A stretch of 64,000 nucleotides of DNA from Paracoccus sp. MA (GCF_020990385.1 NZ_CP087597.1:209001-273000); one strand, 5' to 3'. Counted from the stretch's first letter, positions 18,858 to 28,109 are shown. A program made the numbers and translations. Notes: generated by a model not told the origin, from the sequence alone.

Positions 18858-19198
18858 AAGGTCGCGCGGAACGGCTTACTCGGGCCGTTTGACCTGATCG
18901 GCATCGTCCCGATGCCCAGTGCGGATATGCTACGCGGCAAGTTTTGGCACCTGCTGTTCGACCAATCGCAAGTATCGTTGGTTGCATGCCCTGGAGCGGA
19001 ACCTACGCCAGAATACGCTAAACTACGATAAGCCCCGTTGTCAGGGGATGAACCGTGCCAAGTTTGTGGTGAGGGTCAAAGATAGGCGGGATCGCTGAAG
19101 CGCCGCCCTTGGCGTCATTCCGATACCACGTCCGTCCCGGTTGAAAGCAGCCGGGCAAAATGCAATGTGGGAAGGGTCCGCCTGAAAAAGGCCTGCTC
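18858..19198. other. Intergenic stretch of about 340 bases
   Basis: No open frame here resembles a known protein. It separates the ABC operon from the LuxR-type gene and should contain the promoter of the latter. I see no convincing terminator hairpin with a T run. A second possible ATG for the next gene lies at 19160. Confidence 0.4.
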
Positions 19199-20968
19199 AT
19201 GCCCGATTCCAAATCCAGGACGCTACTGGCCGATCAGCATTTCTTTCTGTCGCCTCAGTTGAGCGAAGGCCAGAGTTCGGACGACGATATCGATCTGAAC
19301 ATCATCGCCAGCACCTATCGCTCGATCATCGATGAGCATGCTTTCGATGAGATGGTGGCGAGTTGGGAAGCCAAGCTCGCATCGTCCGGCGGAGATGCCG
19401 AGCATCCCAAAGTCTCCAAGGGGCTGTTCAGCCAGTTGCTGACCTTCCGCAACACCTTGGAAAAGCTGGACGTCCCGACCGAGAACGACCCGCTGAAACT
19501 GGCGGTTTCCGAAGTGCCGGGACCGGCGACTGTGCTGTCTCCAAACGGCAATGTCGCGGTCATCAACATTGCGGGCGAACGCGCGTTCGGCAAGCGCCAG
19601 GGCGCGTTCATGGACGCTGCAGTCATCGCGCCGAATTCTCTGGAGGACTATCGTGCCCTGTTGCGTGCCGCCACCGGTCAGGGCAACGCGGCGCAAGCAA
19701 TCCTGACGATCCTGCCGGCCACCGAGGGCTATGGCGAATCCTTCCTGGCCGAGGGCTACCTGATCCGCGTGCCGGGCCAGAGCGGCGCCCATATCGCCAT
19801 CCGTTCCCTGGAAATCGCCTGGGGGCCGCGGATCGCCGAGCGCTTGCAACAGGCCTTCGGCCTGACGCAGGCCGAATCCGAGGTCGCGCATCTGTTCTTT
19901 CGTCTGCGCAACCTCGAATCGATCGCGATAGAGCGAGGCGTGTCGCTGCTGACGGTGCGCACCCAGATCAAGACGATCATGGCCAAGATGGGCGCCCCCT
20001 CGAATATCGACCTGATGCGCCTGCTGGCCATGATCGCCAGCCGTGAACATGTCGGGCTTCGGGGCGAAGCCCCTGTCTGGCACGATCCCCTGGGCCGCGA
20101 AAAGCTGATCGAGATGCCCGATGGCCGCAAGATCGCCTGGACCTGGATGGGCGCGAAGCGGGGCATCCCCGTGGTCATGCTGCGGGGATTGCCGATGACC
20201 TATCTGCTGCCGGGCGATGGAGAGGCCCGGCTGCGCGACGCGGGCATCTGCCTCTATGTTCCGTCGCGACCCGGTCACGGGAACAGCACCATGGACTCCT
20301 CGCTTGATGTGATGAGCGACAATCTTGTCGCATTGCGGGTCTTTCTCGACCAGGTCATCGGCCGCCCTTGCCTTGGCGTCGGATTGGCCAGCGGCACCTT
20401 GCCTCTGGTCGTCGAAGCGGTGGCAAATCCCACGCGCTTCCACGGGATACTGGCAGTCGGTTTCTCGTCCGGGATCGACCCTTCGGGAGTCCAGCGCTTG
20501 CCGCAGATTCAACGCATCATGCTGCAACTCGCAGACAGTGCGCCATGGGTCGCCGAACTGATGGCCAAATCGGGACACCGGATGATGCGCCAGCACGGCC
20601 TGGACTGGTATCTGGAACGCGCCTTCCGCCATACGCCGCTGAACCAGCAAACGGTGCGCAACCCCGATTGGACGGCATTGATCCGGAACGCCTGTGAACA
20701 TCTGCTGAAACAGGGCCACGCGACCTTTGTTCGGGAGTTGCAGCTTTCACGCCACCGCATGGACACCGCGCTGCGCGAGTTGCTCATACCCATGCGATAT
20801 CTGGCGCCCACCGAAGATCCCGGCATCGATCTGGCTGCGTGCAGGCAGTTGGAAAGGATCAATCCCCTGATCACCGTCGAGCCCGTCACCGATGCGGCCG
20901 AGTTGGTTTTTTATCAGCGCAATGACCTCATTCTGGATCGCATCATCGCCGCGGCACACCGAAACTGA
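19199..20968 (+). CDS. LuxR-type regulator fused to a degenerate alpha/beta-hydrolase domain
   Basis: 589 residues from MPDSKSRTLL (an in-frame ATG 39 bases upstream is an alternative). Residues ~100-210 look PAS-like. Residues ~219-275 are a LuxR-type helix-turn-helix (LTQAESEVAHLFFR, then SLLTVRTQIKTIMAKMG). Residues ~310-589 follow the alpha/beta-hydrolase fold (VVMLRGLPM, then VPSRPGHGNS). The nucleophile elbow reads GVGLASGTL, so Ala stands where the catalytic Ser of G-x-S-x-G belongs, and the usual final GH is AE in DAAELVFY. The domain is therefore probably a ligand sensor and not an enzyme. No target can be named from the sequence. Confidence 0.75.
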   Translation: MPDSKSRTLLADQHFFLSPQLSEGQSSDDDIDLNIIASTYRSIIDEHAFDEMVASWEAKLASSGGDAEHPKVSKGLFSQLLTFRNTLEKLDVPTENDPLKLAVSEVPGPATVLSPNGNVAVINIAGERAFGKRQGAFMDAAVIAPNSLEDYRALLRAATGQGNAAQAILTILPATEGYGESFLAEGYLIRVPGQSGAHIAIRSLEIAWGPRIAERLQQAFGLTQAESEVAHLFFRLRNLESIAIERGVSLLTVRTQIKTIMAKMGAPSNIDLMRLLAMIASREHVGLRGEAPVWHDPLGREKLIEMPDGRKIAWTWMGAKRGIPVVMLRGLPMTYLLPGDGEARLRDAGICLYVPSRPGHGNSTMDSSLDVMSDNLVALRVFLDQVIGRPCLGVGLASGTLPLVVEAVANPTRFHGILAVGFSSGIDPSGVQRLPQIQRIMLQLADSAPWVAELMAKSGHRMMRQHGLDWYLERAFRHTPLNQQTVRNPDWTALIRNACEHLLKQGHATFVRELQLSRHRMDTALRELLIPMRYLAPTEDPGIDLAACRQLERINPLITVEPVTDAAELVFYQRNDLILDRIIAAAHRN

Positions 20969-21123
20969 GCTGCATACACCATTCGGCGTATGACAACGCG
21001 GTTCGCCATCCTCTAGAGCGACCGCGCAGGGCGCACGGTTGGTGCGTAATAAATTGTTCAGCTTGGATATTGAGCGCCAGACCGATCTTTGGGCTGACGG
21101 CTTTGCAATGCAAGGAGGGATTG

Positions 21124-21384
21124 ATGAGCGACGCAACCATCATGCGGCCGCCCCGCCGGGCCCCGGAATACGTGGCCAATCCAGACATGGCAGCCTTCAC
21201 CATCGGGCAGATCGCCCTTGTTAGGTTGAGGGAAGATGGCGTGCTTTCCGTCGAGACGCTACACAGGCATCTGGCAAGGATCGCCTCTGGGCAAGGTGAC
21301 GCTGTCGCTGCGCGGGTAACCGCCGATATGGCCCTCGGGGCGCTTCGTTACATCGAAAACTCCCTGAGGAATCAGGCTGCCTGA
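21124..21384 (+). CDS. Small hypothetical protein
   Basis: 86 residues from MSDATIMRPP; an AAGGAGGG ribosome site lies a few bases before the ATG, which supports translation and fixes this start over one 54 bases upstream. The protein is soluble and mostly helical by composition (LREDGVLSVETLHRHLARIA), with no signal peptide, membrane segment or recognised motif. It stands alone between the LuxR-type gene and an IS66 remnant. Function unknown. Confidence 0.6.
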   Translation: MSDATIMRPPRRAPEYVANPDMAAFTIGQIALVRLREDGVLSVETLHRHLARIASGQGDAVAARVTADMALGALRYIENSLRNQAA

Positions 21385-21539
21385 ACAAGCCGGCAGCACC
21401 GGGTTTTCGGGCCATTTTCTCCGTCTTAGTTTTTGGAATATCGTCACTTCTTCCCATCGGCAGGGAATGCGGTTTGCAGTGCATCATTCTGAGCCATGTT
21501 TCGACCCGCTTAGCAGAGAAGGGTAAGCTGCGGCTGCAG

Positions 21540-22250
21540 CCCCCCGAGGCTGGCGCTTCTCGGGATCGGGTTCCCTGGTCGCGATCCTCGCTTCGAGCGC
21601 GGTGGTCTGCGCCTGCGCCTGCGCCTGCGTCTCGGCGATGGCGGTCTCCTGGTCTTCCAGCGCTAGTTACAGCTGCGCCGGATCCAGCTTCTCCGATTTA
21701 GGCCCGAACTTCGTGTGCCGGTAATCCTGAACCTGGCCTTCCAGCCGTTCGATCAGGGCCTTCAATTCGATGATGAAGGTGTCCTTCTCGACCACCGCCG
21801 CCTGCTCGTGCTGGCGGGCCGCCCGTTCGACCGATAGCTCGAACTGCATCGCCGCAAATGCCTTCCTTACCTCGGAAGGCAGATCGGGAAACAAGCTGAG
21901 ATCGATAGGCTGCGACATATGCCTCCCTATCCGATCCGGACCGGAAAGCCCATTAAAACAAGTCAAAATATACCCGACGGATCACCCCGCCGCAGTCGGT
22001 CTCGCAACGCGCCGCGCAACCGGCCGCGCCACCAGCCCCTCAAACAGAGCTTCCGCCTGCACGGCTTCGCCATTCCAAAAGATGGTGGTGGGGCTGCCCG
22101 TCATGACGCCGTGTTACAGCCGCCACCGTCGCCCCAGGTTTGAAAGTCTTTGCGACAATCCGCGCCTTCACATCGTCAGGCCAATGCCGGTTGCTCCGTC
22201 GAGCCTCCCCAACCTCGAACTGCCCAACAAATCCATCTCCGCCATTCCGA
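21540..22250 (-). mobile_element. Decayed IS66-family element
   Basis: Two IS66 gene pieces lie in order on the minus strand. The right piece (about 22075-22250) resembles the accessory protein TnpA (RHWPDDVKARIVAKTF, KPGATVAAVTRRHD) but is split by frameshifts. The left piece is the N-terminal part of TnpC starting at 21918 (MSQPIDLSLFPDLP, then HTKFGPKSEKLDPAQL). In it a stop codon (TAA for the expected GAA) interrupts the frame at 21667, after which the frame continues readably (LALEDQETAIAETQAQ) to about 21556 and then is lost. TnpB and the catalytic part of TnpC are absent, so it cannot move itself. Confidence 0.78.
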
Positions 22251-22399
22251 CACCCTTCTGAAACTTCAGAAGAAAAATCGCCCCTCAGCCGCAGGTCGGA
22301 AACCGCAAATCTGAATGGGACGCAAAGGACGGATACCCAGAAAGCTGCTTCTGATCTCCTTCACCGACACCGTCCGTCCTGTCCCAAGCCGCATTTCTA
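22251..22399. other. Short stretch between two IS elements
   Basis: About 150 bases between the IS66 remnant and the left end of the IS427-group element. No frame here resembles a known protein. It may be residual host DNA; the DNA to the right of that element (25709 on) holds a truncated secreted-protein gene whose 3' part I could not find here. Confidence 0.35.
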
Positions 22400-22594
22400 G
22401 GGTCAGGATTCATAACCAATAGATGACGAGAGCCGCGAGGGCGATGGCTGAGAGGAAGACCTTGGGGCATCGGTCATAGCGGTGTGAACCGGCGTGCAAA
22501 ATTGACCCCGTAACGGGGTAATCGGCTTCCAAAAATGACCCCCTTACGCTGATGGTCATGATGCCTCCGAGGCTATCGGGGGGCACAGTGTGGG

Positions 22595-24163
22595 ATGCTG
22601 GTTGTGGAGACGATTGCGAAGATCCGCCGGGCGTATTTCCAGGACAAGAAGTCGATCAAGCATATCTGCCGAGAGCTGCGGGTATCGCGGAACACGGTTC
22701 GGAAGGTGATCCGGTCCGGCGCAACGGAGATGACTTACGAGCGAACCGTCCAACCGCAGCCGAAGATCGGTCCCTGGAAAGGCAAGCTCGACGAGATGCT
22801 GGCGGCGAATGCGCGCAAGCCGAAGCGCGAGCGGCTGACCCGCATCCGGATTTTCGAAGAGCTCAGGGCCCTCGGATATGACGGCGGCTACGACGCGGTC
22901 CGACGCTATGCGGCTTCGTGGTCGCAGGCGGAGCAGGAAGCGTCAGCCGCCGCCTATGTGCCACTGAGCTTCGATCCGGGTGAAGCCTACCAGTTCGACT
23001 GGAGTCACGAGGTCGTTCTGATCGACGGCGTGACCACCACGGTGAAGGTGGCTCACGTCCGGCTTTGTCATAGCCGGATGCTGTTCGTCCGGGCCTACCC
23101 GCGAGAGACGCAGGAAATGGTGTTCGATGCCCATGACAAGGCCTTTGCCTTCTTCGGCGGCGCCTGTGCGCGTGGGATCTACGACAACATGAAGACGGCG
23201 GTGGACACGATCTTCGTCGGCCGCGACCGCGCGTATAATCGCCGGTTCCAGCAGATGTGCGGACACTACCTTGTCGATCCCGTCGCCTGCACCCCCGCGT
23301 CCGGCTGGGAGAAGGGACAAGTAGAGAACCAGGTTGGCGTTGTCCGGCGGCGGTTCTTCGTGCCGCGGCCGCGCTTCAAGAGCTACGCGGAACTCAACGC
23401 CTGGCTTCAGGATCGCTGTATTGCCTGGGCCAAGGCCCATCCGCACCAGGAATTGCGTGATCGGACAATCTGGGACGTGTTCCAGGATGAGCGGGCGAGC
23501 CTGGTGCCCTACGTCGGCCCTTTCGACGGATTCCATGCCGTGCCGGCCTCGGTGTCCAAGACCTGCCTCGTTAGGTTCGACAAGAACCGCTACTCGGTCG
23601 ATGGTCGCGCCGTCGGCCGTCCGGTCGAGATCCGCGCCTATGCCGAGCGGGTCGAGGTCTGGCAGGACGGCAAGATCGTCGGCCGGCACGACCGCGCCTT
23701 CGGGCGCGACAAGGCCATCTATGACCCGCTGCACTACATCCCGGTGCTGGCCCGCAAGCCCGGCGCCCTTCGAAACGGCGCTCCCTTCAAGGAATGGGAA
23801 CTGCCGCCGGCGATACGACGCGTCCAGCGTAAGCTGGGGCGCGTGCCGAACGGTGACCGTCAGATGGTCCAGATCCTGAGCATGATCCCAACGGATGGAC
23901 TGGAAGCCGTCGAGGCTGCCTGCGTCGAGGCCCTGACCGAAGGCGCCCCGGCGGCATCGGTCGTTCTGAACATCCTGGCCCGACATCGCGAGCCACCACC
24001 TCCGTTGACCATCGCCACGCCGGACGCGTTGCGCCTGACCTGCGAGCCCGTGGCCGACTGCAAACGCTACGACAGCCTCAGGAGACCCCGCCATGGAAAG
24101 ATCACAGGTGCTGGACGCGATGGGCCAGTTGAAGCTCTACGGCATGAAGGCCGCCTACGATGA
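22595..24163 (+). CDS. istA: IS21-family transposase IstA
   Basis: 522 residues. The N-terminal helix-turn-helix region ([20 protein letters not shown], residues 20-40) binds the element ends. The RNase H-type integrase core runs from about residue 125 ([10 protein letters not shown] with the first catalytic Asp, [11 protein letters not shown] with the second, [15 protein letters not shown] with the Glu). A C-terminal beta-rich domain follows ([19 protein letters not shown]). It acts with IstB in transposition. The last 71 bases overlap istB. The last ~20 residues may lie beyond the usual family end. Confidence 0.93.
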   Translation: MLVVETIAKIRRAYFQDKKSIKHICRELRVSRNTVRKVIRSGATEMTYERTVQPQPKIGPWKGKLDEMLAANARKPKRERLTRIRIFEELRALGYDGGYDAVRRYAASWSQAEQEASAAAYVPLSFDPGEAYQFDWSHEVVLIDGVTTTVKVAHVRLCHSRMLFVRAYPRETQEMVFDAHDKAFAFFGGACARGIYDNMKTAVDTIFVGRDRAYNRRFQQMCGHYLVDPVACTPASGWEKGQVENQVGVVRRRFFVPRPRFKSYAELNAWLQDRCIAWAKAHPHQELRDRTIWDVFQDERASLVPYVGPFDGFHAVPASVSKTCLVRFDKNRYSVDGRAVGRPVEIRAYAERVEVWQDGKIVGRHDRAFGRDKAIYDPLHYIPVLARKPGALRNGAPFKEWELPPAIRRVQRKLGRVPNGDRQMVQILSMIPTDGLEAVEAACVEALTEGAPAASVVLNILARHREPPPPLTIATPDALRLTCEPVADCKRYDSLRRPRHGKITGAGRDGPVEALRHEGRLR

Positions 24164-24821
24164 GATCATCGCCACGGCGGTGAAGCGACAGCACGAACCG
24201 CAGCAAATCGTGGGCGACCTGCTGAACGCCGAGATCAGCGAGAAACAAGCTCGCTCGATCAAATACCAGATGACCATCGCCAAGCTGCCCTTGGCCAAGG
24301 AAGTCGACGAGTTCAGCTTCGAAGACACGCCCGTAAACGAAACGCTGGTGCGCGATCTGGCCTCCGGAGAGTTCCTCGAGCATCAGCGTAACGTCGTCCT
24401 CATCGGCGGCACCGGGACCGGCAAATCCCACCTTGCCGTCAGCATCGCCCGGGCCTGCATCCGCCGTGGCAAGCGCGGCCGCTTCTTCAACGTCGTGGAC
24501 CTGGTGAACAAGCTGGACGCCGAAGCCCGCGCCGACCGACAGGGACGCACTGCGGATCTCCTGTGCCGCCTCGACTTCCTGATCCTCGACGAGTTGGGAT
24601 ATCTGCCGTTCGCCCAGACGGGTGGCCAGCTCCTGTTCCACCTCATCAGTCGCCTTTACGAACGCACCTCGATCATCGTGACGACGAACCTCGACTTCGG
24701 CGAATGGCCGACCGTCTTCGGAGACGCGAAGATGACAACGGCGCTCCTCGACCGACTGACCCATCACTGTGACATCGTCGAGACCGGCAACGAGAGCTGG
24801 CGCTTCAAGACGCGGGAATGA
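24093..24821 (+). CDS. istB: IS21-family helper ATPase IstB
   Basis: 242 residues of the AAA+ family related to DnaC. The N-terminal helical region is at residues 1-90, Walker [10 protein letters not shown] near 105, Walker [14 protein letters not shown] near 163 and sensor-type [16 protein letters not shown] near 190. IstB regulates target choice and activates IstA. It starts inside the istA 3' end, the normal overlap for the family, and appears intact. Confidence 0.95.
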   Translation: MERSQVLDAMGQLKLYGMKAAYDEIIATAVKRQHEPQQIVGDLLNAEISEKQARSIKYQMTIAKLPLAKEVDEFSFEDTPVNETLVRDLASGEFLEHQRNVVLIGGTGTGKSHLAVSIARACIRRGKRGRFFNVVDLVNKLDAEARADRQGRTADLLCRLDFLILDELGYLPFAQTGGQLLFHLISRLYERTSIIVTTNLDFGEWPTVFGDAKMTTALLDRLTHHCDIVETGNESWRFKTRE

Positions 24822-24951
24822 CCGAGACGCCGCTGGCCCGATCCGGTTGCGCTGTATGGAGGCTACACCGCATCGGGCCAGCTACCCGTGCTGACCAAGC
24901 GGGGTCATTATTGGGCGCCGAAAGGGGGTCAAAGTTGCGTGCCGATTGACA

Positions 24952-25644
24952 CATAGCGGGTCGCGACGCGCCTCCAGTCCTTGAGCCTGCCGAACATGAT
25001 CTCGATGCGGTTACGCCGCTTGTATCTCCGCTTATCGTATTTGATCGGCGTCTTGCGTTTCTTCCGGCCTGGGATGCAGGCACGTATCCCCTTGTCCTGC
25101 AACGCTTCTCTGAACCAGTCAGCGTCATAGCCACGATCCCCGAGTAGCCATTTGACGTTTGGCAGGCCACTCAGCAGGGCCCGAGCGCCGATATAATCGC
25201 TGACCTGTCCAGCGGTGACGAACAGGTCGATCGGTCGGCCCTGACTGTCGCAGATGGCGTGCAGCTTGGTGTTCATACCGCCTTTGGTTCGACCGATCAG
25301 GCGACCACGCCCCCCTTTTTGGCGGCCATGCTGGTCGCCGTTCGATGGGCCTTGAGGTATGTTGCGTCGATCATCACGGTCGTTTTCTCGCCGTGTTCCG
25401 CTGCCAGCCCGGCCATCATCCGCGCGAAGATGCCCTTTTCGCTCCAACGCTTCCACCGGCTGTAGAGCGTCTTATGTGGGCCATACGCGGCGGGCGCATC
25501 GCGCCAACGCAAGCCATTGCGATTGATGAAAATAATCCCGCTCAGCACCCGTCTGTCTTCAACCCGGGGCTTCCCGTGCGACCTGGGAAAGAAGGGAGCC
25601 AGGCGCGCCATCTGCGCGTCGGTCAGCCAGAAGAGATCGCTCAT
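24952..25644 (-). pseudogene. IS427-group transposase, split by the IS21 insertion
   Basis: OrfA starts at 25644 (MSDLFWLTDAQMARL) and contains the first catalytic Asp in VMIDATYLKAH. A run of five A and six G on the coding strand near 25310-25320 (in MAAKKGG) is a -1 slippery site. OrfB follows in the -1 frame with LGDRGYDADWF and the Glu region RRNRIEIMFGRLKDWRR. The chain breaks after VATRY at 24960, where IS21 inserted. The remaining C-terminus (DRCPKVFLSAIALAALVIYWL without its last residue group) lies at 22403-22482. Apart from the insertion the two parts read as an intact gene. Confidence 0.87.
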
Positions 25645-25707
25645 GTCACCGCTCCGTTTTCGGAGGCGTGAATCACGCAGCGCAACAGAAATCAATGCAT
25701 CCTGACC

Positions 25708-25851
25708 CTAGTCGTCGCGGATCGGGAACTGTTCCAGTTGCGCGCTGTCCTGGGCGCAGGCGGCGCCGATGCTCAACATCGAAACAAGCGATACCGCAGC
25801 GATTAGCTTGTAAGGTTCCGCCGTGGGCCGTCTGCATCGGGTTAGCTTCAT
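25708..25851 (-). pseudogene. 5' fragment of a secreted-protein gene cut off by the IS427-group element
   Basis: From the ATG at 25851 the frame encodes 47 residues with a clear signal peptide (a basic start, then KLIAAVSLVSMLSIGAACAQD), followed by about 14 residues and a TAG formed exactly at the IS junction. The mature part is too short to identify. The gene was evidently truncated when the IS427-group element landed. Its 3' part was not found on the other side of the element. Confidence 0.55.
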
Positions 25852-25868
25852 GACTTAAGGCATGCGTT

Positions 25869-26258
25869 ATGTCATGCGCTAAGGTCATTTCACAATTCGA
25901 GGTCCTTCCGGCGGGCGAGCTTGGCCGACGTCGGACGTGGACGGATGCGGTGAAGCTTCGCATCGTCGAGGAGAGCTATCGCGGGCACCGTCAGGGGTCT
26001 GCGGTTGCGCGTCGGTACGGGATATCGCGGGCGCTGCTGACGCAGTGGCGCCGGGCTTATCACAAGGGTCTGCTGGAGGGCGGCCCCACTGCATTTTCGC
26101 CGGTGGAGATCGCGGCGGAGCCGCAGCCGGAGTTCCCGGGCAAGCCGCCAGCGGCGGAGGCCAGCGATCGGATCGAGATCACGCTGGCCAACGGGCGGCG
26201 GTTGAGCGTTGCCCTGTCGATCGATGCCGACAGGCTGGTGCGGATCGTCCGGGTTCTC
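25869..26258 (+). pseudogene. IS66-family accessory protein TnpA, 3' end fused into hsdM DNA
   Basis: The frame starting at 25869 encodes about 130 residues of an IS66 OrfA/TnpA protein: RRRTWTDAVKLRIVEESYRG, then GSAVARRYGISRALLTQWRRAY (helix-turn-helix), and near the end IEITLANGRRLSVALSIDAD. The match ends around residue 130 (RIVRVLDP). From there the same DNA reads as hsdM on the other strand, so the rest of the IS66 element is missing and the frame runs on meaninglessly to 27080. The missing portion suggests a deletion after IS66 inserted in hsdM. Confidence 0.75.
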
Positions 26259-27014
26259 GACCCCGTGCAGCACCATGTTCATCGCGCCGATGCGCAGCAT
26301 CGTGCTGTCGAAGTCGAAGCCGTGGAACATGCGGTTATGGAAATGCTCGCGCTGTTCGCGGTTGCGCAGCATCTGCGGATGGTGGTCGCGCAGGTATTCG
26401 CCGGCCGCGACCAGAAAGCCGCAGGTGCCCGCCGCCGGGTCGCAGATCGTATCGGTGGGCTGCGGCGCCATCAGGTGGACCATCAACTGAATGATGTGGC
26501 GCGGCGTGCGGAACTGGCCATTCTGCCCGGCGCTGGCGATCTTGCCCAGCATGTATTCATAGACGTCGCCCTTGGTGTCGCGGTCGTCCATGGGGATGTC
26601 GTCCAGCATCTGCACGACCTTGGCCAGCAGGTTGGGGTTCGAGAACCCCAGCCGCGCGTCCTTCATATGGGTGCCGTAAGAGGAACCCGCCTCGCCCATC
26701 GCGCGCAGGAAGGGGAAGACGTGTTCGTCCACGATCCGCATCATCTCGCGCGCCTCGAAATTCCTGAAGCGCGACCAGCGGAGGTTGTCATAGGGTTCAC
26801 CCTTGGGGTCCGCGCCTTCGGGGAAGATACGGCGCTCCATCGGCGGGCCCAGCATCTCGGCCTTGCTTTCCTCGACCGTGTGCAGGTCGTCGAGCCGCTT
26901 GATGAACATGAGAAATGTCAGCTGCTCGATGACCGAAAGCGGGTTCGAGACACCACCCGACCAGAAGGCGTTCCATATCTGGTCGATTTGGTTGCGGATC
27001 GGTCCTGTCAGCAT
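26258..27014 (-). pseudogene. hsdM: Type I restriction-modification DNA methylase HsdM, N-terminal half only
   Basis: From MLTGPIRNQIDQIW at 27014 (GGGGGACAGG ribosome site just upstream) about 250 residues of HsdM are readable. They contain the N-terminal helical domain (LTFLMFIKRLDD), then QFRTPRHIIQLMV and the SAM-binding motif I DPAAGTCGFLV near residue 195. The match stops after GVENP, where the IS66 piece begins. The catalytic NPPF motif and all of the C-terminal half are lost, and no hsdS or hsdR is present. The frame then runs into antisense IS66 sequence. The product cannot be an active methylase. Confidence 0.87.
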
Positions 27015-27432
27015 CCTGTCCCCCTTGCGGTTTTCGGCGACAGTAGAAGTTGCGCACAGGATGCTCAACGGGGGCCGTGATGGGAGGTTGACCCTCAGGA
27101 GCGCGTACGGGAATTGAAGATGGGATTTCAGCGATGTCGTGAACGCCGCCGTTTAGCCGTCCTGCCGGAACCTTCTTGCACAGGAGGATCGTCCAATTCC
27201 GGCTGATTACGCATCCCGAATCAGAGCTTCTATTTTGGCCAGCCGCCAGTGCCGCTCGTTGGCTAGGCGCTCGACAAGCTGTGCGATCACCGGGTCCGGC
27301 GCCGGCGCTGGATGATGAACACCGGAGCGGGCGATTGTGGTGGTCATCCGTGCGAGGTCGCACTGAAATGATGCGCATTCTTGCCTTGCATCTTTCATGC
27401 GCATATATTGGCCGGCGATATGGAGGATGATC
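27015..27432. promoter_or_regulatory. Spacer between hsdM' and ccdAB, with a likely ccdAB promoter and operators
   Basis: A plus-strand promoter is visible: TTGCCT at 27381-27386, 17 bases, then TATATT at 27404-27409, about 24 bases before ccdA. The perfect palindrome ATGCGCAT occurs twice, at 27371-27378 and 27397-27404, on either side of the -35/spacer region. This suits autorepression by a CcdA-CcdB complex. An antisense frame of 75 codons (27207-27434) has no recognisable feature and was not called. The rest of the spacer shows nothing. Confidence 0.6.
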
Positions 27433-27663
27433 ATGGCCCAATCTGGTCGCCGGGCGGCAAACCTGTCACTCGATCAATCGCTGCTGAGCGATGCTCGCGC
27501 ACTCGGCATCAACCTGTCGCGTGCCGCCGAAGCAGGGCTGCGTCAGGCTGTGCATGAAGCGCGTGCCGAGCGGTGGCGGCAGGAGAATGCGGAAGCCTTG
27601 GCCGCTTCGAATGCCTGGGTCGATGAAAAAGGCTTGCCCTTGGCAGCCTATCGTCCTTTCTGA
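27433..27663 (+). CDS. ccdA: Type II antitoxin, CcdA family
   Basis: 76 residues from MAQSGRRAANLSL; GGAGG lies six bases before this ATG, so it is preferred to the ATG at 27427. The N-terminal half is a ribbon-helix-helix DNA-binding domain (AANLSLDQSLLSDARALGINLSRAAEAGL). The C-terminal tail (RWRQENAEALAASNAWVDEKGLP) is the flexible part that wraps and neutralises CcdB in this family. The stop overlaps the ccdB start (TGATG), so the two are translated together. Confidence 0.92.
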   Translation: MAQSGRRAANLSLDQSLLSDARALGINLSRAAEAGLRQAVHEARAERWRQENAEALAASNAWVDEKGLPLAAYRPF

Positions 27664-27962
27664 TGGCGCGGTTCGATCTGTATCGGAATCCGGACCAGGG
27701 CGGCTATCTTCTGGATGTACAAAGCGATCTGCTGTCGGATCTGAACACGCGGATCGTTGTGCCCCTGATGCCGCGCGATCACGCGCCAAGGCCAGCAACG
27801 ATCCTCAACCCCGTGTTTGACATCCATGAGATTCCCCATGTCATGGCGACACAGTTTCTCTCTGCCGTGCCCACCAGCCTGCTTCGCCGACCGGCAGGGA
27901 CGTTGGCTCGACAGTCCGAAGTGGTGACCCGCGCGCTTGACTTCCTCTATCAGGGATTTTGA
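27663..27962 (+). CDS. ccdB: Type II toxin, CcdB family
   Basis: 99 residues with the CcdB pattern: ARFDLYRNPDQGGYLLDVQSDLL at the start, TRIVVPLMPRDHAPRPATILNPVFDI in the middle, and LDFLYQGF at the end. The C-terminal hydrophobic/Gly-Phe end is the part of F-plasmid CcdB that contacts DNA gyrase, the target of this toxin. Together with ccdA it forms an intact addiction module, which stabilises plasmids and islands. It stands next to the broken hsdM gene. Confidence 0.92.
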   Translation: MARFDLYRNPDQGGYLLDVQSDLLSDLNTRIVVPLMPRDHAPRPATILNPVFDIHEIPHVMATQFLSAVPTSLLRRPAGTLARQSEVVTRALDFLYQGF

Positions 27963-28109
27963 GAGCGCACCAATGGGGGTGCATCGGTGCCGCTGCGAGA
28001 GCTTACTTGGCATGGATGCGCTGCAGAGAGATTGAGCGCCCTCGACATTGCGAAACAGTGTCCAATGCGCGCCCCGCAACCAAACAGATCCCAAACATCC
28101 ATATAAACC

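Larger units (their letters stand above)
22483..24951 (+). mobile_element. Complete IS21-family element (istA-istB)
   Basis: 2469 bp with ends TGTGAACCGGCGTGCAAAAT (left) and TGTCAATCGGCACGCAACTT (right, complement), both running into TTGACCCC. A second nested repeat (CGGCTTCCAAAAATGACCCC on the left near 22520, a related copy on the right near 24915) is typical of the multiple transposase-binding sites of IS21. The element is flanked by an 8-base direct duplication CATAGCGG (22475-22482 and 24952-24959). Both genes are open and overlap as expected, so it looks functional. Confidence 0.93.
22400..25708 (-). mobile_element. IS427-group (IS5 family) element interrupted by an IS21 element
   Basis: The outer ends are matching inverted repeats: GGGTCAGGATTCAT at 22400-22413 and the complement of GGGTCAGGATGCAT at 25695-25708, each flanked by TA. 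Removing the IS21 insertion (22483-24951) and one copy of its 8-base duplication leaves an element of about 832 bp, normal for the group. The transposase reading frame is restored exactly across the excision point (VATRY joined to DRCPK), which shows the order of events: IS427 first, IS21 later. Confidence 0.87.

Noticed and set aside
21597..21640. CRISPR-like short repeats (GCGCCTGCGCCTG)
   Set aside because: This is a tandem hexamer encoding a Gln-Ala run in the IS66 TnpC remnant; no spacers or regular repeat length, and no cas genes.
25869..27080. A 403-codon plus-strand protein beginning as IS66 TnpA
   Set aside because: After about residue 130 the frame is the antisense of hsdM; it is a chance read-through at an IS66/hsdM junction and not a novel fusion.
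27207..27434. 75-codon minus frame upstream of ccdA
   Set aside because: No ribosome site or family pattern, and it overlaps the ccdAB promoter and start.
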